From Campylorhamphus procurvoides (lineage: Eukaryota; Chordata; Aves; Passeriformes; Dendrocolaptidae): a stretch of DNA of 64,000 nt. Numbering within the stretch: the stretch's first letter is position 1; every line of letters starts with the position of its first letter. The notes beneath the pieces were generated by a model. That model was not told the origin of the DNA. It saw only the letters and a program-made list of their open reading frames with translations, and did no database searches. Where the stretch lies: assembly GCA_013396655.1 (NCBI GenBank), contig WBMV01006613.1, forward strand, positions 1,416 to 65,415, read 5' to 3'. Shown piece after piece: positions 23,501-37,900 of the stretch. The position numbers were made by a program, and so were the translations under genes.

Positions 23501-26500
23501 GCCAGTTCTGTGTCGCAGGTCGTTCTAACCTGGTGAAACCCTGTGTTTTCATGCTCTTCTGATCAGTAGAGCACAGCTTGGTCTCCACTCTAATGTTCTG
23601 GAAAACTTTATGGAGCCTTGTGTTTCAACATGTTCTGTTGGTGGAGTTTCTGTTCTCATTAATAAATGTTTATTTGCACTATTTGTTGTATCATAAAGCT
23701 TATTGCTGAACACTCAACTGTTCCAATATGGGTGCTTTTTCTCTCACCACAGAATAATGTCTGTTCATGGAATCACTACTGAAAGGACAATAAACTTTCC
23801 TACTAGAAATAGCTGCCCATGGACTAACAATCATTGTATTATACATGGTCTTCATTCAGTAGGTTTGGTCCTGATCTTGAGGCATAAAGTTCGTCAGTCC
23901 TGGCTTACTGCAGTGCTGAGAGGATAGGCTGCATTTTTTGGGGAGTCTGAGGCCTGAAAATCCTTCTGTTAGCATCACCACAGAGAGAGTACAGTGCCCT
24001 GTGTGGAACGGGGGGGGAAAGGACCACTGCTGTACACAGGGCAGGCATCTTTTCCCAGGGAGCCTCTTGGGCCCTTATTGAGTCAATAAATGTTTACCAC
24101 CACCACTTCTGTGATTCAAAGGCTGGTTTACCTGAAGAAGTGAGGCCTTCCTGGGTTTTGTTCTCTATAAGACTGAAGCAGTTCCAAGAGTGTAGGGTAC
24201 AGAGCAAATAAGGAAAATAATTGGGCATAAAGATCTGGAATTCTAAACTAGAAAGGATGACTTTAGCTTCCCAAAGCTCCAACCAACAATGCTCCTGACG
24301 TGTGGTGGGAGTGTTCTTCCAGGTTGCTGCCTGGGTTAGGTCTCACCTGCCTTGGCAGGAAAATGCTGTTTTTATAAGAGCAGCTCAGTCCAGACCTAGA
24401 TGGTCATTATCCTGCTTCATGAAGCATCATTTCTAGTCGAAGTGGTAAAGGTCAAATCACGCAGTCTCTGACACTGCCAGTTGTCTGTTTCCACAATATG
24501 GCTGTGAGTCCTTAAAAATATGCAGCTTCAGTTCTGGGTGCGGGAAAGGATCCTGCCAGAGGGTTGCCTTGCTTACCAGAAAATGTTCCTAGAGAACTTA
24601 AGTGGGGCATGTTTGATCTAGGCCATTGAGATTTGTGGATTCTGCAATGGTATCTTTAGAATTGCTTTCCAGATGTGGAGCCATGCTTTAATTGCTATGC
24701 AGGACTGAAATACCATGTTGGCTGACCTTTATAAATGCTTGAGTGGGTTTGGAAGAAGCACATCTGTGTCTAATGAGTCTAATTAGAAATTAAAAACTTG
24801 AATTTTAATAGCTTTGGGTGTTTAGGAAAAGACTAATATAGAGGTTGTACCTTGATATGTGCATGGAGAAGTGGGGAAGGAGAGAGGAAGGGTGACCCTG
24901 GGAACCCTCCCAGTAATTTCTTCCATTTTTTGAGGCATGTGCACAAAACCCCACTATATTTCAGTCGTTAAATATTGTTCAGATCTCTAGAGGTAAATGC
25001 TGCTATGTATTTCCTCATCTTGATTAAAATGCAGCCGAGTGCCCAGAATGCCATGAATTTGCTCCACTTAGCAGTTGTAAGTGCTGCTTTAAAGCACCTC
25101 TGTGGCACACAGGAAAATGACAGCATATTTTCAGCGGCACGTGGAGACATGGAGGTGTGTCATGAGGTTACAATTGAGGTGCATATCCTCCCTCCCTAAC
25201 ACAGTTCAGTTGCAGAAGGATCAGAGGCTTATGTGACAGCAAGTCATTTTCCCTGGACATATATTTTTGTTGGCTGATACATCCAATTTTTTTAAAGATC
25301 TTTTCCAAAGATAATTAGCATGCTGTGTTTCAGGTTCACTGAAAAACAGCAGTAGGGTAGAAGAGACCCAAACAAGTGTTCAGCTGTGAGAAGGATGAGC
25401 AGAATTCAGGCAGGCTGGGGTCTGTGTTGCAGCTGCTTTCAGGCTGAGCCGTGCCCTCAGCTGGTCTGAGTGATGCTTTCTGCTCCCTGGCAGTGGTGTG
25501 TTCTAGGAGCAATATTTCTGCAAGCTGGGGAGAGATTGGTTAAAGAGCAAAATAAATCTTTGCATAACCAAGTTTCATTAGTTTTCCTGGTCAGGCGACA
25601 GCCTGTTATTTTCTTCGAAGGAAATCAGAAAGGGTTGACCTTTAGAGAAAAAGTTTTATTTATGGATCACTGTCATGTAACAACCAGCAGATAACAACTT
25701 GTAAGGAACAATGCATGATAGCAAAGGGTGAACTTTGACTACAGGGTGGCACAGCACCTGGAGTCAGAACTGTATGACACAGTTCAGAAAGGCCACTCTG
25801 AGCATCATGTGTTGTTGACTTTCATCTTGGTTTTGAGGCTGAAGGCTTATTCCTTCCAACCTGTGCATCAGCCTCTTTGTTCCCTGTTCTCTGATGCCTC
25901 TCCTATTGTCCCCAGTAGACCACTGTTCCTCTGTATAATGGTTTTTAGGGTATTTCTGGTGTCCTTTGGGGTTTGTTTTGTCATTGGGTTTTGGTCTTTT
26001 TTTTTAAATAATAGATTGCAATTTTCTTTAGGCAGAAGGTGAAATTTTTAAAAAGTCTAACCAACAGATTAAATTGCTCTGTGAAATGCTGGGTCTTCCC
26101 TCTCCCACAAAGACTCAGACTGAATGGAAGATGTGTTTGGGTGAAGAAACATATTGAAGAATCCTGCACTAGTGTTTCAGATCCTTTAAATAAATCAGCT
26201 GTCACCACACTGTAACAGAATATAGCCACTCAAATCCTGCTGTGCTCTGTTTTTATTAGCAGAGTTCCTTCTTTCGCTTGTATGAATCAATTTCAAAATC
26301 TAAATCAAAATAAAAACTCATTCCTCTCTGTAGCTCTGGTGTTCTGTGACAAAGTGCAATGACTATGCCCTTGCACACAGATCTGTCACTTGTCTGTGTG
26401 TGTCCCAGAGGAGAGTGGTACCTTGGCAGCCTGGCTTTGGGAGCAGTCCCTCCTCAGGCTGCTCACCTGGCGTGGGCGGGGACGGCTGTGACTCCCAGCC

Positions 26501-28826
26501 TACCAGCCAGATTCAGTGCAAACCATCTGCTTCTCACAGCAGTGCTGGGTAATAATCTCAGCATGTTTCACGCCCTGGGAACTTGGTGCAAACACATCCT
26601 CATATGGTGGATAACAAGGAAGTCCTAAACGTTTCCAGCCTGCAGAGAGGCTCTGAAAGCCGTGGCCAGATCAGGGGTGGGACAGATGCCGATGGTCAGC
26701 AGAGATGGTGATGCTGTGGACTAAAAAGGGTCATTCCACCACACATGGCACTGAGCCCTGGCACACTGAGCTTTGTTTGCGTGGCTGCTTCTGCAGGGAA
26801 GGCAGTTCAGTGTGCTGTGCTCATCCCTGTGGAGACAAGCTGTTCTCTCTGCACAACCTGGGTCACCTCTCCCAGCCTTCTCCTGTTTATGTCACCAGCC
26901 TGCAGCCCTAGGGGTGGTTTTGCTAACCACTAATTCCTTATTTCATTCAAACAGGGAAGGAAAGGTCTTGGTGGATGTGCCTTTTCTCCCATTACAGAGC
27001 TGCCATCTGTAACACTGCAGTGCAGGGGAAGCTCATTTGTTCTGTTCAGATGGAGCTATGAAATGTAAGTCATTGTAATCTGTAAACCCTCACCCTCCTG
27101 GTGTCCTTCTTGCTGACTGCATAGCCAGAATGAAGCAGCATCCTCTGAGCTGGCTGAGGATGGTGGGAAATGGACAGGATGTGGGATGCAGTGCGTGAAG
27201 CCACCAGAGCAGATTCATTCTCACAGAAACCTGTTTCCCACTTCTCCAATATTGCACACCTGTCTGACTTCCAAAAATGGGTACAAGGAAACTTGGACAT
27301 GGGTTTTCCATGTAGCAGAGTTCTGGGTAGGTGGAATAGAACAGGAGTTGTGGAGCTCATACAGGGCTCAAGAAACATGCTTATGTATCTGATATCTCAG
27401 AGATGGAACAAAAGACATTGCATCGTTGGCCATGACTGGTGCTGGAACTAAAATGAGTCAGGATTCCTACTGAAGTGATCCTGCTCTTTAGTATGCTGGA
27501 GTCCCCTTTATTCAGTGTGTACAGAAAATAAGATATCTGAGTTGGATCTTCTAGTTGCTTTCGTTACTGGACAGAAGGAGCATTATATCTTTGAAGCCAT
27601 GTTGTTTGGGTTGTGAACAAGAGAGAGTTTCCACTGTCTTTCCCCTCTACCTTTCTTTGATCTGTCTTCTTCAATAACTGGTAGCTGGTATTCAGACTGT
27701 TCCAAAATCAGCAGAGTAAAACAGAGCTGGTTTTGTTAATTTTTGCTGCAGTCATTGTCCACAATCATTTTCTCCACCCTAAAAGAAGTACCCAGAGCAT
27801 CTGTTCTCCCTGTGCTGCTGGTGGGCAGAGCACGACCCACCATGGGAATCCTGTCCATCTGCAGAGGGGCAGCACTGCTTTACCTCACTTATGGAAGCAG
27901 AGGGATCAGGGCTCTACTGCATTCACATGGAAAGTTTCTTTCCTGGAAGGTGTGGTCATCTCTCTGTTAGGGACTCAGTTCTGGGCTGCTGTTTCCTTTT
28001 GTATTGGCTTACATAAGCAACAGCTCATAAAATCTACAATTTAAACCCGGGCACCAAGGTGAAAAGCTCCATTGTACTTCATCAGTGACTTACAACATTA
28101 TGGTACCAGGGTTAATCTCATGAAATGAATTGAAAAATTGACAAGTCAATTTTTTTAATCTAATTGCCCTTTCATTTTGATGATCAGTTGGAGCCACTGA
28201 CCCTTAAATGAATCAAAACCTTCAAATCACTGTCTGGGACAGTAAACACCTTGTCATAGTTTCCAAAACCAATTATAAACTACAGCTTTAAAAGCTCTTG
28301 ATTATAAAAAAACCCTTGCAATAAAAACACCTTTAGCAGGTTGGAGGCTTCATTCTAAACTTGCTGTATATGATCTAAGACGAATACAAGAGGAAAATCT
28401 GGTGACTCCCATGTGGTATTTCAGGCTATTTTCTGGTTGGCAAGCTGAGTATACTGGTCCTAAAAATGTTAATAAGCCTTTTGTAAATGAGTTTTAACTT
28501 GTTAATTAAGAATTTCTAGCTATGGTTATGACCTGCAGGGAAATGTTTAATTGGCTGTTTTCCCTAGCTGGTTAAATATCTTCTTACTAGACAGGAGGAG
28601 GAGTATATGCTTATGGGACTTGAATGCCTCAGACCTAATGTGAGAATTCCTGTGCTTAACACTGTTGGAGAAAGTTTTACTGGTGATCTCTGTAAGGAAG
28701 GTCTCCACTTCAGGGCAGCAGAACAAGCACTTGATTGCTTGTCTTGGTTTGCTCTTCCCTCAGGCATGAATGCAGGTAGTGGAAGGCAAGGGAAACATGC
28801 TCTTGCCTGATGGAGCACAGTCACGG
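17528..28826. other. Intronic sequence without recognisable gene
   Basis: Unique-looking intron DNA. The frame at 17698-18033 (+, 111 codons, K/S-rich with one hydrophobic patch LIIVKTVTLLICCAPLMM) is the most protein-like one, but it has no recognised homologue and no splice context. A TG run lies at 21160-21172 and a G-run at 24009-24017. The end of this block, about 28090-28560, is AT-rich and hairpin-bearing and looks like possible non-coding constrained sequence. Confidence 0.55.
28133..28154. repeat. Perfect inverted repeat, 10-base arms, 2-base spacer
   Basis: The sequence AAAAATTGAC, then AA, then GTCAATTTTT forms a perfect 10-base-arm inverted repeat. It could be a binding site for a dimeric factor or a small hairpin, or it could be chance in AT-rich DNA. 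It lies in a CpG-free, AT-rich stretch without recognisable transposon sequence around it. Confidence 0.8.
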
Positions 28827-28982
28827 GTTTCCTGTGGTGCAGGCTCCATCTCTGAGAATGTTCAAAAGCCTTCTCATCATGGTGCTGGGCATGCAGTATG
28901 AGGTGGTCTAGTTCGAGAGGGAAGGTGGGACCAGCTGACCTCAAGACGTCCCTGCAAACCTGAGCCAGCCTGTCATCCCTCT
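28827..28982 (+). mobile_element. Degenerate CR1 3' fragment, plus orientation
   Basis: Recognisable CR1 3' landmarks, diverged: GCAGGCTCCATCTCTGAGAA, TGTTCAAAAGCC, TGGTGCTGGGCATGCAG, AGGTGGTCTAGTTCGAGAGG and GACCAGCTGACCTCAAGACG. These correspond to the CR1 blocks GGCTCCATCCTTGGAGATGT, GTCCTGGGCAACCTG and GACCAGATGACCTCCAGAGG. The 3' terminus has decayed. The 200-codon minus-strand frame at 28564-29166 runs across this copy and is not a gene. Confidence 0.62.
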
Positions 28983-31900
28983 CAGCCAACAAAAGGAGGG
29001 AAGGGACACACTTGCTGTCAGTCAGCAGCTGGCAAAGATGCAGGAGGTCAGAGAGGAGCAGTGGGTGTTTGCAGGCACCCACCTGTGTTTGGTGGAGGGA
29101 TGGCCAAGACACAAAAGATGACACTTGCTGTTCCCAACTGAGAGAAGAGATTGTGTGTGTAACCAAAATGTGGGCTTGGGTATGTTGTCAAACAGGAATG
29201 CCTGCGTGTAATTTGTTTTGGCTTTTCAGCATCCAAATGATGTTCCCTGCTATCTGCTAGAAAGCCCATTGAATTACCTGATGCTGTGCTAAATTCCATT
29301 TGTTTCTTTGTAGTTAAGTACCCAAAGAATTCATTCATCCCTTCTTACAGACACTTGCTTTCCCTTCTGCAGAAATGCAGCCACTGCTGGAGACAGGAAT
29401 ATGCTGTGGGTGGCAGGGCAAAGCGTGGGCAGGGTCATTGCCATCACTGCCTGTTAGCTGGGATAGGACTTTCCTAATCAAGTGGAGGATGCTTTGGTCC
29501 CTCACACAGGCAGGCTTTCTGCAGTACAGAAGACAACCAGAAGTATATTTCTTATAAAAGCAATTTAGGACCTCTTTCCAATTATATTTTGAAGACAGCG
29601 ATTTGTCACTGTGCTACAGCTTTCTTTTTAAATGCTTGGCTGTAGCTGAGTTCATATTTCAGCAAGTTGCAGTCAAAATCTGGAAATCCTGTCACGTCTG
29701 TGTACAGCCATTATTGCATTTAATGAGAACTGTATGTCTGCAACAAATGGCGCCCCATTTGTCTTCATTTAATCATCCATGAAATCATGCATTGCTAAAA
29801 TAATCTCAGAAAATTTGGGGTGAATCCTTGGTTGGAAGTAACTGTCTCATAGCACTGCCCATCTGGAAATGCCTTTTGCAGCATAGCTATGAGGGGTGAA
29901 GAATCCCTCCTTCTCCATTCCCATTTAAAACTCTCCTTAAAGAGTGCTTAGTTTGGGAGAGCAGCCACATGGTGGTTACCACTTGCAAACCACTTCACTG
30001 ATTCAGGTGCACTGAGGTGAGCAGACAGTGTGAAGAATTGCACCGAAATTGACTGAGGTCTGTGTGTGCAAGAAGGCCTTTAAAACAGGCACTGTTGAAC
30101 GAGTGAACAATATTCTGCTTATTAATGGAGATTGCAATTTCCTGCTAGCTGAGAATAATGCAAAGGTCACTCACCAGCTGCAAGCAAGCAGCATGTGGTT
30201 GATTCTAAAATTAGTTGATATCTAGCATTTCCATTTCGTTTCCCTGTATTTCTTGTTCTCTACCTTAGGCCTGAGAATCCAGTTAAAGACACTGCAAGCT
30301 TGAAGAAATTATTTTTTTCTTAGTTTCTTCTCTGCAGTTGAGATGACTAGGTGTCAGTTGCCTATCATTACAGCCAGGGTATTGTTATGTCCCTAAAACA
30401 CTTTCCATTGGCTCAGTTACATGATTTTAGCTGTTGAACGGCTCCAACTTATCTTTTCCTCCCTATCATATGGATTCTGCTAGCAACCATGTTATCTTCA
30501 GGTATTTTGCACTGACATTTAAAAAGGCTTTTCTTCTATCTCAGGCTCAGAGGTAATTCAGGAAAAACCTGAATACTGGCCTCAGAAAACCCTCAGTTTC
30601 TTTTTGCTGATCAGCTGGAAGCTGCTGGTGTTACGATGAAGCACCATGGCCAGTCTGGAGGTGGGAAAATTGTTGGAGCCTTGGATGGAAAGGAGGACAA
30701 TGGCACTGCAGGCATAACACTTGCCCTGTATTTTGGGATGTGCAATGCAACACCAGCTACTGAAGAAACTCCAGAGAGGATCTGTGCCTGCTTTAGAGGG
30801 GGTTCTTGCAGAAAGGTTTTAATCTGACAGCTGTAGAAAGTAATTTACTTCAGAGCAGAAAGTACCTGTCCTGGGACATGTGAATGCTGATCCTTAGAAA
30901 AGCTGTAGCCAGGAAATAACAGAGGAGGAACTTGCCGCATTCAAGGGAGTTTAAGCACTGAGAGACAGTTGTGCTGTCTGGCTGTAATAAACAAAATCTC
31001 CTCTTTAGAATATTACTGGGGAGGTGCTAGTTAGTCAGGTGCACATCACAGATGATGGATGGATGGTCAGTCAGTTGCTGTTCTGTGTGTATTGTGTCTC
31101 TAAGCCTAAGCTTTAGGCTCCTCTGCTCTGCAGGTGGATGTCACTGCTCTGCACACACTACTGGTACCTGCTGTTGCTTGAGCTGTGTTAAAGCAGGTAT
31201 GAGCACAGCAAGGCACATGGCTCGTCATTTCACCACACAACTAGGTGTGTTATACCAAGGGAGTGTTTTATCAGAGATAAAAGACTCATATTTTAAAGCC
31301 CTGGAAGGTGAGTTCTGGAATGCTCTGCGTCCAGGGAGCGCTGCGGACATGGACACTGCAGGAGGGAAGAGCTGACAACACCATTCTGTGCAAAAGCTCT
31401 GGGCATCTTTGCTTTTCCTCCAGCTTCTCCATCTGCCATGGCATGTTTAGTGGGGCAGGCATTAATATGTTTGATGGCTTCTTTAATTCTCTTGTTTATG
31501 TTGAAACTTGTAAGACTTTTAATTTTAATCTCTTGTTAAACATTCCTAATCAAGAGTCACAGAATTTATCAACCTGTCTAATTCCTAGTTTATTTCATTA
31601 GGCTAGAGCTAATGTTTTCTTAGGTTGCAAAGTCAGAATTTTCCTTTCTTCTCTGTAATAAATACAGTTTTAGGATTCTGAATGTCTGTCTTTTTTTTGT
31701 GTAAAAGCCAAGATGGCTGACTCCTGTAATCTCTGCATTATGCTGTTTGCTTAAACAAGCATCCTAATGGGAATTCAGTACAAAAGATATTAAATGAAAA
31801 CATGTATTTTATATGTTGATTGCATAGAGAAATTCATGTTGTTATATATGGAAAGAGGAGAACTTAGACATTATGTTCTCACTCATTGTTTTGTTTTGAC

Positions 31901-34900
31901 AGTGATGAGAGTTCTCAACAAGGCAGTGAGGGCTGCAGAGGCACACTAATGAAAGTCAAGCAATGTCATTAAAAGAAAAAGGTTTTTCTTCAGCTTTCTT
32001 TGGTGCACTGCAAGCAGAGAAAGATCTGCAGTCTTGTGCCTTAGCTTAAGCATGGAAATCTTTGTACTGATAAAACTACAAAACAGAAAAATCTACCATC
32101 AGCACTGTATCTACTTATATAGAACACCCAAAAAATAGCATCAAAAGGGAAGGAAAGCCCCCCAGGCCATGTCCTCATGCTCAGTGAGGTTGTGTGTGTG
32201 ACCCCTGCAGAGCTGCCCTCAGGGTGGACGGGAGGACAGTGGTTCTTGGTCCAGCTTGTCGTGGTGCAGCAGGAGGATTCAGCAGCCACACAGAACTCCT
32301 TGGAAGAGGTGGTGTCTGATCTTGACTTGTATTTATTCCCAGCTCTTCTTTCTATTCTTAAGTAGATTCTTGACCTCCTTTTTGTGTCTGTACACAGGAT
32401 ATTTGTGACACATGGCCTTAAGGAGTTTATCTGTTTCATCTGTGTCATTAGGGTGCTTGTAGCAACATCCAAAAATGGTAGCAGGGAAAGAGTCTTTAGA
32501 AGACTTGATATTTGGTGTTTACTTATATATTCTGGAATAGCAATTATGTCCCTGTACATTTTACAGAAAAAATTGCTTTCAATGAAACAGGGCAGAAAAT
32601 ACAGCAGGTCAGAAATGCTTGCTGCTCACCACTGCTCCTTAATATCCACTTTAGGGACAGCAGTAGGAAAGAGTTAAGTCTTAAATTCAAGGAAGTTAGA
32701 GAAAACTCATCTTTTCATTCGACCACCTACCTATGACCCTTCCACTACTCACGAAACAACTGACCCTGGGCCTTTTAAATTGAAGCTACTGTTTTCTGTG
32801 TCTTCCTTAACATGGTTTTCATAGTCCTCCTCCAAGCAGTCAAATTTAGTCAAATCATGGCTCTTCAGGATGGCCTGCCTTGTCCCCATCCCTGCAGACT
32901 GCTGCCAGTGACTTTTCCTAGGAGAGGCTGGGTCGCTGCCACCAGCGTTGAAGGGTCTGGAGTGCTGGGATTAGCTGGGGTCATGGAGTGGTTGGAGGAG
33001 CATCCTTAACCATTCCAGTAGGTAGTAGCTACCAGGATGGTGGCTACCAGTGCACAGCATTTCTCTGACATCTGCAGATAAACCTATTCAAATCTCATGT
33101 GTGGGGAAATGGGGATCAATCACCATTGACACTTTGTGTTTCGCTGGCCTCCTGGGAATCAAGTACAGGTATTCCTCATCTATCCTCTCTTCTGCTCAAA
33201 GACACTTTGCTTATGAACATCCAGATGCTTTGATGTCTCAAGTTTATTCAGACTCCTCTTCCCCATTTTTTATTGTATGGTGAGTCACTCTACAGCTTGT
33301 CATAATTTATTTTTACAACATACTGAAAGATAATGGGGCATTTATAAACATGCTAGGGAAAAGCCACCTGAAATAGCAAATGTTTCTAATTATAAAGTTA
33401 AAGCTGCCTTTCTAAGGCATTTGGTTCTTTATTAAACCTTGGACAACCAAAAAATGTACTTGGCTACAATTAGAGTTCCAGGTACAATAAGTGAATTGTA
33501 AATGAAAACCACACAGTGGAAAATTACACTCTTAGCCTGGAGCAGTAGCCCTGATCTTTACAGTTTATAGTGCTGCACAGTATCCAGTAATGTTCTGAGA
33601 GTCCATAAAGTTGAGAGGACAGTCTCTTAAAAGCACAACAGTTCAGGTTTTGAAAAAAAATGAAGTCATTATTAGATGCCTTCATTTTTATTATTTTTTT
33701 AACATTCACAGACTTTTCCACATTAGACTGGTTTAAATAGAAAGTAGTGTGTCCATACCTTATCAATGTCCATTAGGCAATGTTCTTAAAAGTGTTACAT
33801 TTAAATAGTTTCCGCCATGGTTTTCGTATCTGCAAGGTAAAAAGAAATCATTTAGATTTCTGTACAAGAAAGAATTGTAATTTAGAATTTGTGTGTTCCA
33901 CAGTTGTTCTTGTATTTTAATCCCTTTCCTTATGCAGAGTTGCATCCTGTTGGTCCAGGTTTGCTGCTTTACAAAAATGCTCTGCTGACTGTACTAATTA
34001 AACACACCCACACCTTCAGCCATTACCTATTCATCACTGTGCTTGTGGAGGAACAAGAGTGAAAACGTCACAGCTGGCACAGGAGGAAAGGAGCAGGTAG
34101 GGATCGGGGCCACGTGTGTTTAGGTTCAAGAGAGCAGTGAATAATTCACAGTACTCACTGTCTGTGTCTGTCATGTCCTGTCTGCTGTAAAGAAGTCATC
34201 ACACTGGCTGGGATTGACATCTGGAGCCAGCAGTCTGGATACAGACTCTTCGTCTGCTTGCTGCTCTGGAAGCCAAGGGCATTTCAGATGCCATTGGAGA
34301 TGGTTTGAGTGGGGTCTTCAGGAATTATGTCAGTTGTGATGGGCACAGGACATTAAAACTGACATCTTGTCCTCCTGAAGGATTTGAGTGGGTGCCATTT
34401 TGAGTGAGGCTTGCCCAAATCATTAAAATAAACAGCTGCAATAGAGGAACTTTCACTTGGGTGAAAGAAGAGCTCTAGATCAGCACTTCTTTTGCTGGAG
34501 GAAAAGTTGAAGAGCCTTCTGCTTTGTTTTGTTTACTTACACCTCTTCAGGTAACACATAATTCTCATGGTATTCAGTTCTGAATGGATTTGTTCCTTGT
34601 TGGGAGGTATACTTAGCACACAGGGATCAATACCCTAATACAGTTCTCTAATGATCCATTACTGGATATAATGTGTATTCTTGGGTTATGAAATTTAGAA
34701 GACCAGTGGCGAGTTTTGGATTAAAGTAATGTGGTTTCCTGTTTTCTCCAGAGAAAAAAAGAGGAATTTGCCAGTGGCATCTCCCTTCTTGTGTTTTTTT
34801 GAAACACCATGAAAAGGAATAGAGTCTCTATAAACCATCTTTTGAACACACACACAATCCTTTTAAATTTGTACTTTCTTCTTAATTCATGGAGAACAGC

Positions 34901-37900
34901 TGTGGCATTATTACTCCAACAACATGAGTGAATTTCTTAACAGATGGTTCTTACACTGGCTGGGATGAAAGCAGCTTCCTCCACCCTGGTGGGGCTTGTT
35001 TGTTGTTCTTAGATCCTGATATCTTAACAGGGCTCAAGTAAGATTTTGCTGTTTTCACTGCAGTGTAAGTATAGTGTCACTCCAGTAATTCTGGAATGAA
35101 GTTTTGCCCCTCTCCCCTTTAAATTTTTTCTTCTAAAAAAGAGAGGAACAAGAGTATTGACTTCTGTTTCTTAATTTTCAGTGCTTGTGCAACACACTCA
35201 GCTAGAAAGATCTGAATGGAAATGTAAAGTTCCTCTGTTTGGAAATGGTTGTACAAGGGAGGTACTGGGTGCATTTGTGTCAAAGACACTTGGTTTACAC
35301 CTTGAAATTTTCTTTCCTCCATTGCCTCGGCTGGGGAAAATTTATTAAAAAGAAGAGTAGGTGCTTGGACCATGTAATAGTTTGCATGTAGAATACCAAG
35401 CTTGCTCAGGTAACATTTACCCTCCTGTTTCTGAAGCAGGGATGAGTCTGCACATTGCAGAGACATGTGGACACTTACTCACCTCACAGACTTAAACAGA
35501 TGTGGGAGTCTCACGATTAGAGGCTCTGTTTTTTTCACCTGTGGTGTTTCTGTGACAGTCATCTCAAATGTGACATGAGATGCACCAACCCCCTCCTTTT
35601 GCTATGCCAGCAGAACCTGTGACTCAGCCTAGCCCAGCTGCAGTTGCTTCCCTGAGCTGGGCCAGCTGATGGCAATTGTGGTTCCAGCAGGAAGTGTGTG
35701 CAAGGAGTGGTGTGATCCCAGCTTTATTCCATCCTTCCAGGGAGTGCAGCTGCTGCTCAGGCTCTTTGGGCAGGCAAGCACAACTTTGAGGAGATAGTCA
35801 GGTGCTAAGGCAGCCTGTGCTGCCAGAAAAGCCATATTCCTCCTCTTTCAAGGAAAAAGCAGCGTGCCAGCCTGGGCTGCCAGCTGAACTGTGCCGTTGT
35901 AATTGGTGGAAGACGTGCAAAAATATTATGAGAGCAAATGTCACAGTTTGTGGGTGAATGAGTTGTGAGGCTGGCAGTTGATTGCGGTGGAAGGGGAAAT
36001 GCATTGTGTTTGTAGTAAGGGGTTCATCTGAATAGCTGAAGCTTCATTCAAGTCACTGTTGTAGACTGTGTTGTGTTCACCTGCCTGTTAGATCATACCC
36101 TCTGTGGAGATGTGTCTGGAAAGTGATTTTCCAAACTCTTCTCCTTATCCATCATGTGCAGGTAGAAGTCTTAAGGAGTGACACTGACAGTAGGAGCAGG
36201 AATTCCTCCTTCCAAGGGCCCTCGAAGAAGCCCTGTTTGCTGGTTGCCAGTGGGCTGGATTCTTCTCCCATAAAAAATACCTTCACTGTGATAATTACCT
36301 CCTGAAAACTATATTGCTGGTATGAGACCTAGGCTACTTCTGGAAGCCTTTGGGAAATTATGTTCTTCAGGAGAAGCTGTACACTGCAGCAATTTCTGGA
36401 TATATCAGGGAGAAGAGGCAGTGAGGAGTTAAATGGAAGTGGGGGGAGAATGCAACTTCAGCATCTGTGCTCTCCACACAGCCATGGTTTTGTGAGATAC
36501 ATCTTGGCTCTGTATGGACTACAGTACTAGCTCCTGTTCTACTTGGTGTATTTCTCATTTCTGGATTAAAATGTGGCATGCTAATGCAATTGGATACCCA
36601 ACAGTGCGATGGAAATGCAGAGCAATTACCAAAATGTTTATGTGCAATGAGCAGGAGTGTCTTGAGTTCAGGGTGCTGGGTATGGTTGTAGATGAAAATG
36701 TTTGGTGTAGCTCATGTGTAGTTAAGGGGATACACATTGTCCCTTTGTGCATGGGTTGCTGTCAGCACATGAGGATTTTCATGGGCGCTATGGCAGAAGG
36801 CAGCTACCTTCGTAATTCACTTGATGCAAAAGCTGGATCTGAGAACTAACAGCTCAAACTGGAGTTCAGCCATACAGATGGTTTTGGAAGCTTCTAAAGC
36901 AGTCAGTCACAAATTCCCTGAGCCCTGCCCCATTATATAATGCTGGGAGACTAGTTACATCTGGAAAGTCCTCAGAACAGTTGAAGTAAATGGCCCTAAA
37001 CTGTACTGTTTGTGCTACTTAATATTAATTTCTGCTCACAGCAATTCTGCAGGGATTTTACATAGTGTAAGAGCAGTGTAATTTAAATTTGCTGTGTTAG
37101 TCTGTTATCTCTCCTGCAAACGGGAAATAGTGCACAGCTTCTTGATAGCTCTAAAATTACTGAGCTAGGAAATTTGAGTGAATTACATTTCTCTGTGTAA
37201 GCACAGGTGTATGCTCAGTGTTGACTATTGCTCTGCTTCAAATGTTTGCACATACTGCAGAAGTGCAAGCATAAAAAACAGAGACAGGGTAAATGCATAC
37301 CAGCTATCCTGTGATTAAACATAACACAGTGTTATTCTTTGCATCTGATATTTATTTTACTGGCTGTGCAAACGATTACAGCTAAATTGTTGGTCTCTCT
37401 AGCATAAGTAAACCAACACTTGGGTTGTTTTGGGTGTTTTCAGGCCATGCCTCTGTTTCTCTGACCCTGGCCTGTTGGGTTCAGGCTACCTGTGTGCCGT
37501 CTCAGGATCACCCCACATCACACCCTTCAGCTAAAAGCTGGTTCTGCAGGCACTTCATGCAAGCTTTTGTGATGATGCTCGATGTCCAGGTATCATAGAT
37601 GACCCTTTAGCTTAATTGAAAACATTGTTTTAGAGATAAAGTAAGTACAAGATGGAATTTTGCTTCAACAATTGTAGAGGCAGAGAAGAGTTTAAATGAA
37701 AGTATATCCACTTTAAAATAGGTTGAAAGCCTTAGAGTTTTGCCAGGTTACAGCACAGGTTACAGGTAGGTAGAGGCTGGCTGCTTAGTGGGAAGTATGA
37801 TGTCTCATCTAGGAATTATTATCTCAACAGGAAACTCTCTTCAACACTAATGGGCTCCCATTAGTGAGTGAAAATAAAAGGTCTGGAAATACGGAGAGGG

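Noticed and set aside
28564..29166. 200-codon minus-strand open frame
   Set aside because: Runs antisense across a degenerate CR1 3' fragment, so part of its openness is inherited from repeat sequence. No similarity to known proteins recognised.
32041..32559. 172-codon minus-strand open frame
   Set aside because: Composition looks random, no family signature, interrupted by competing plus-strand frames, no splice signals of the expected kind.
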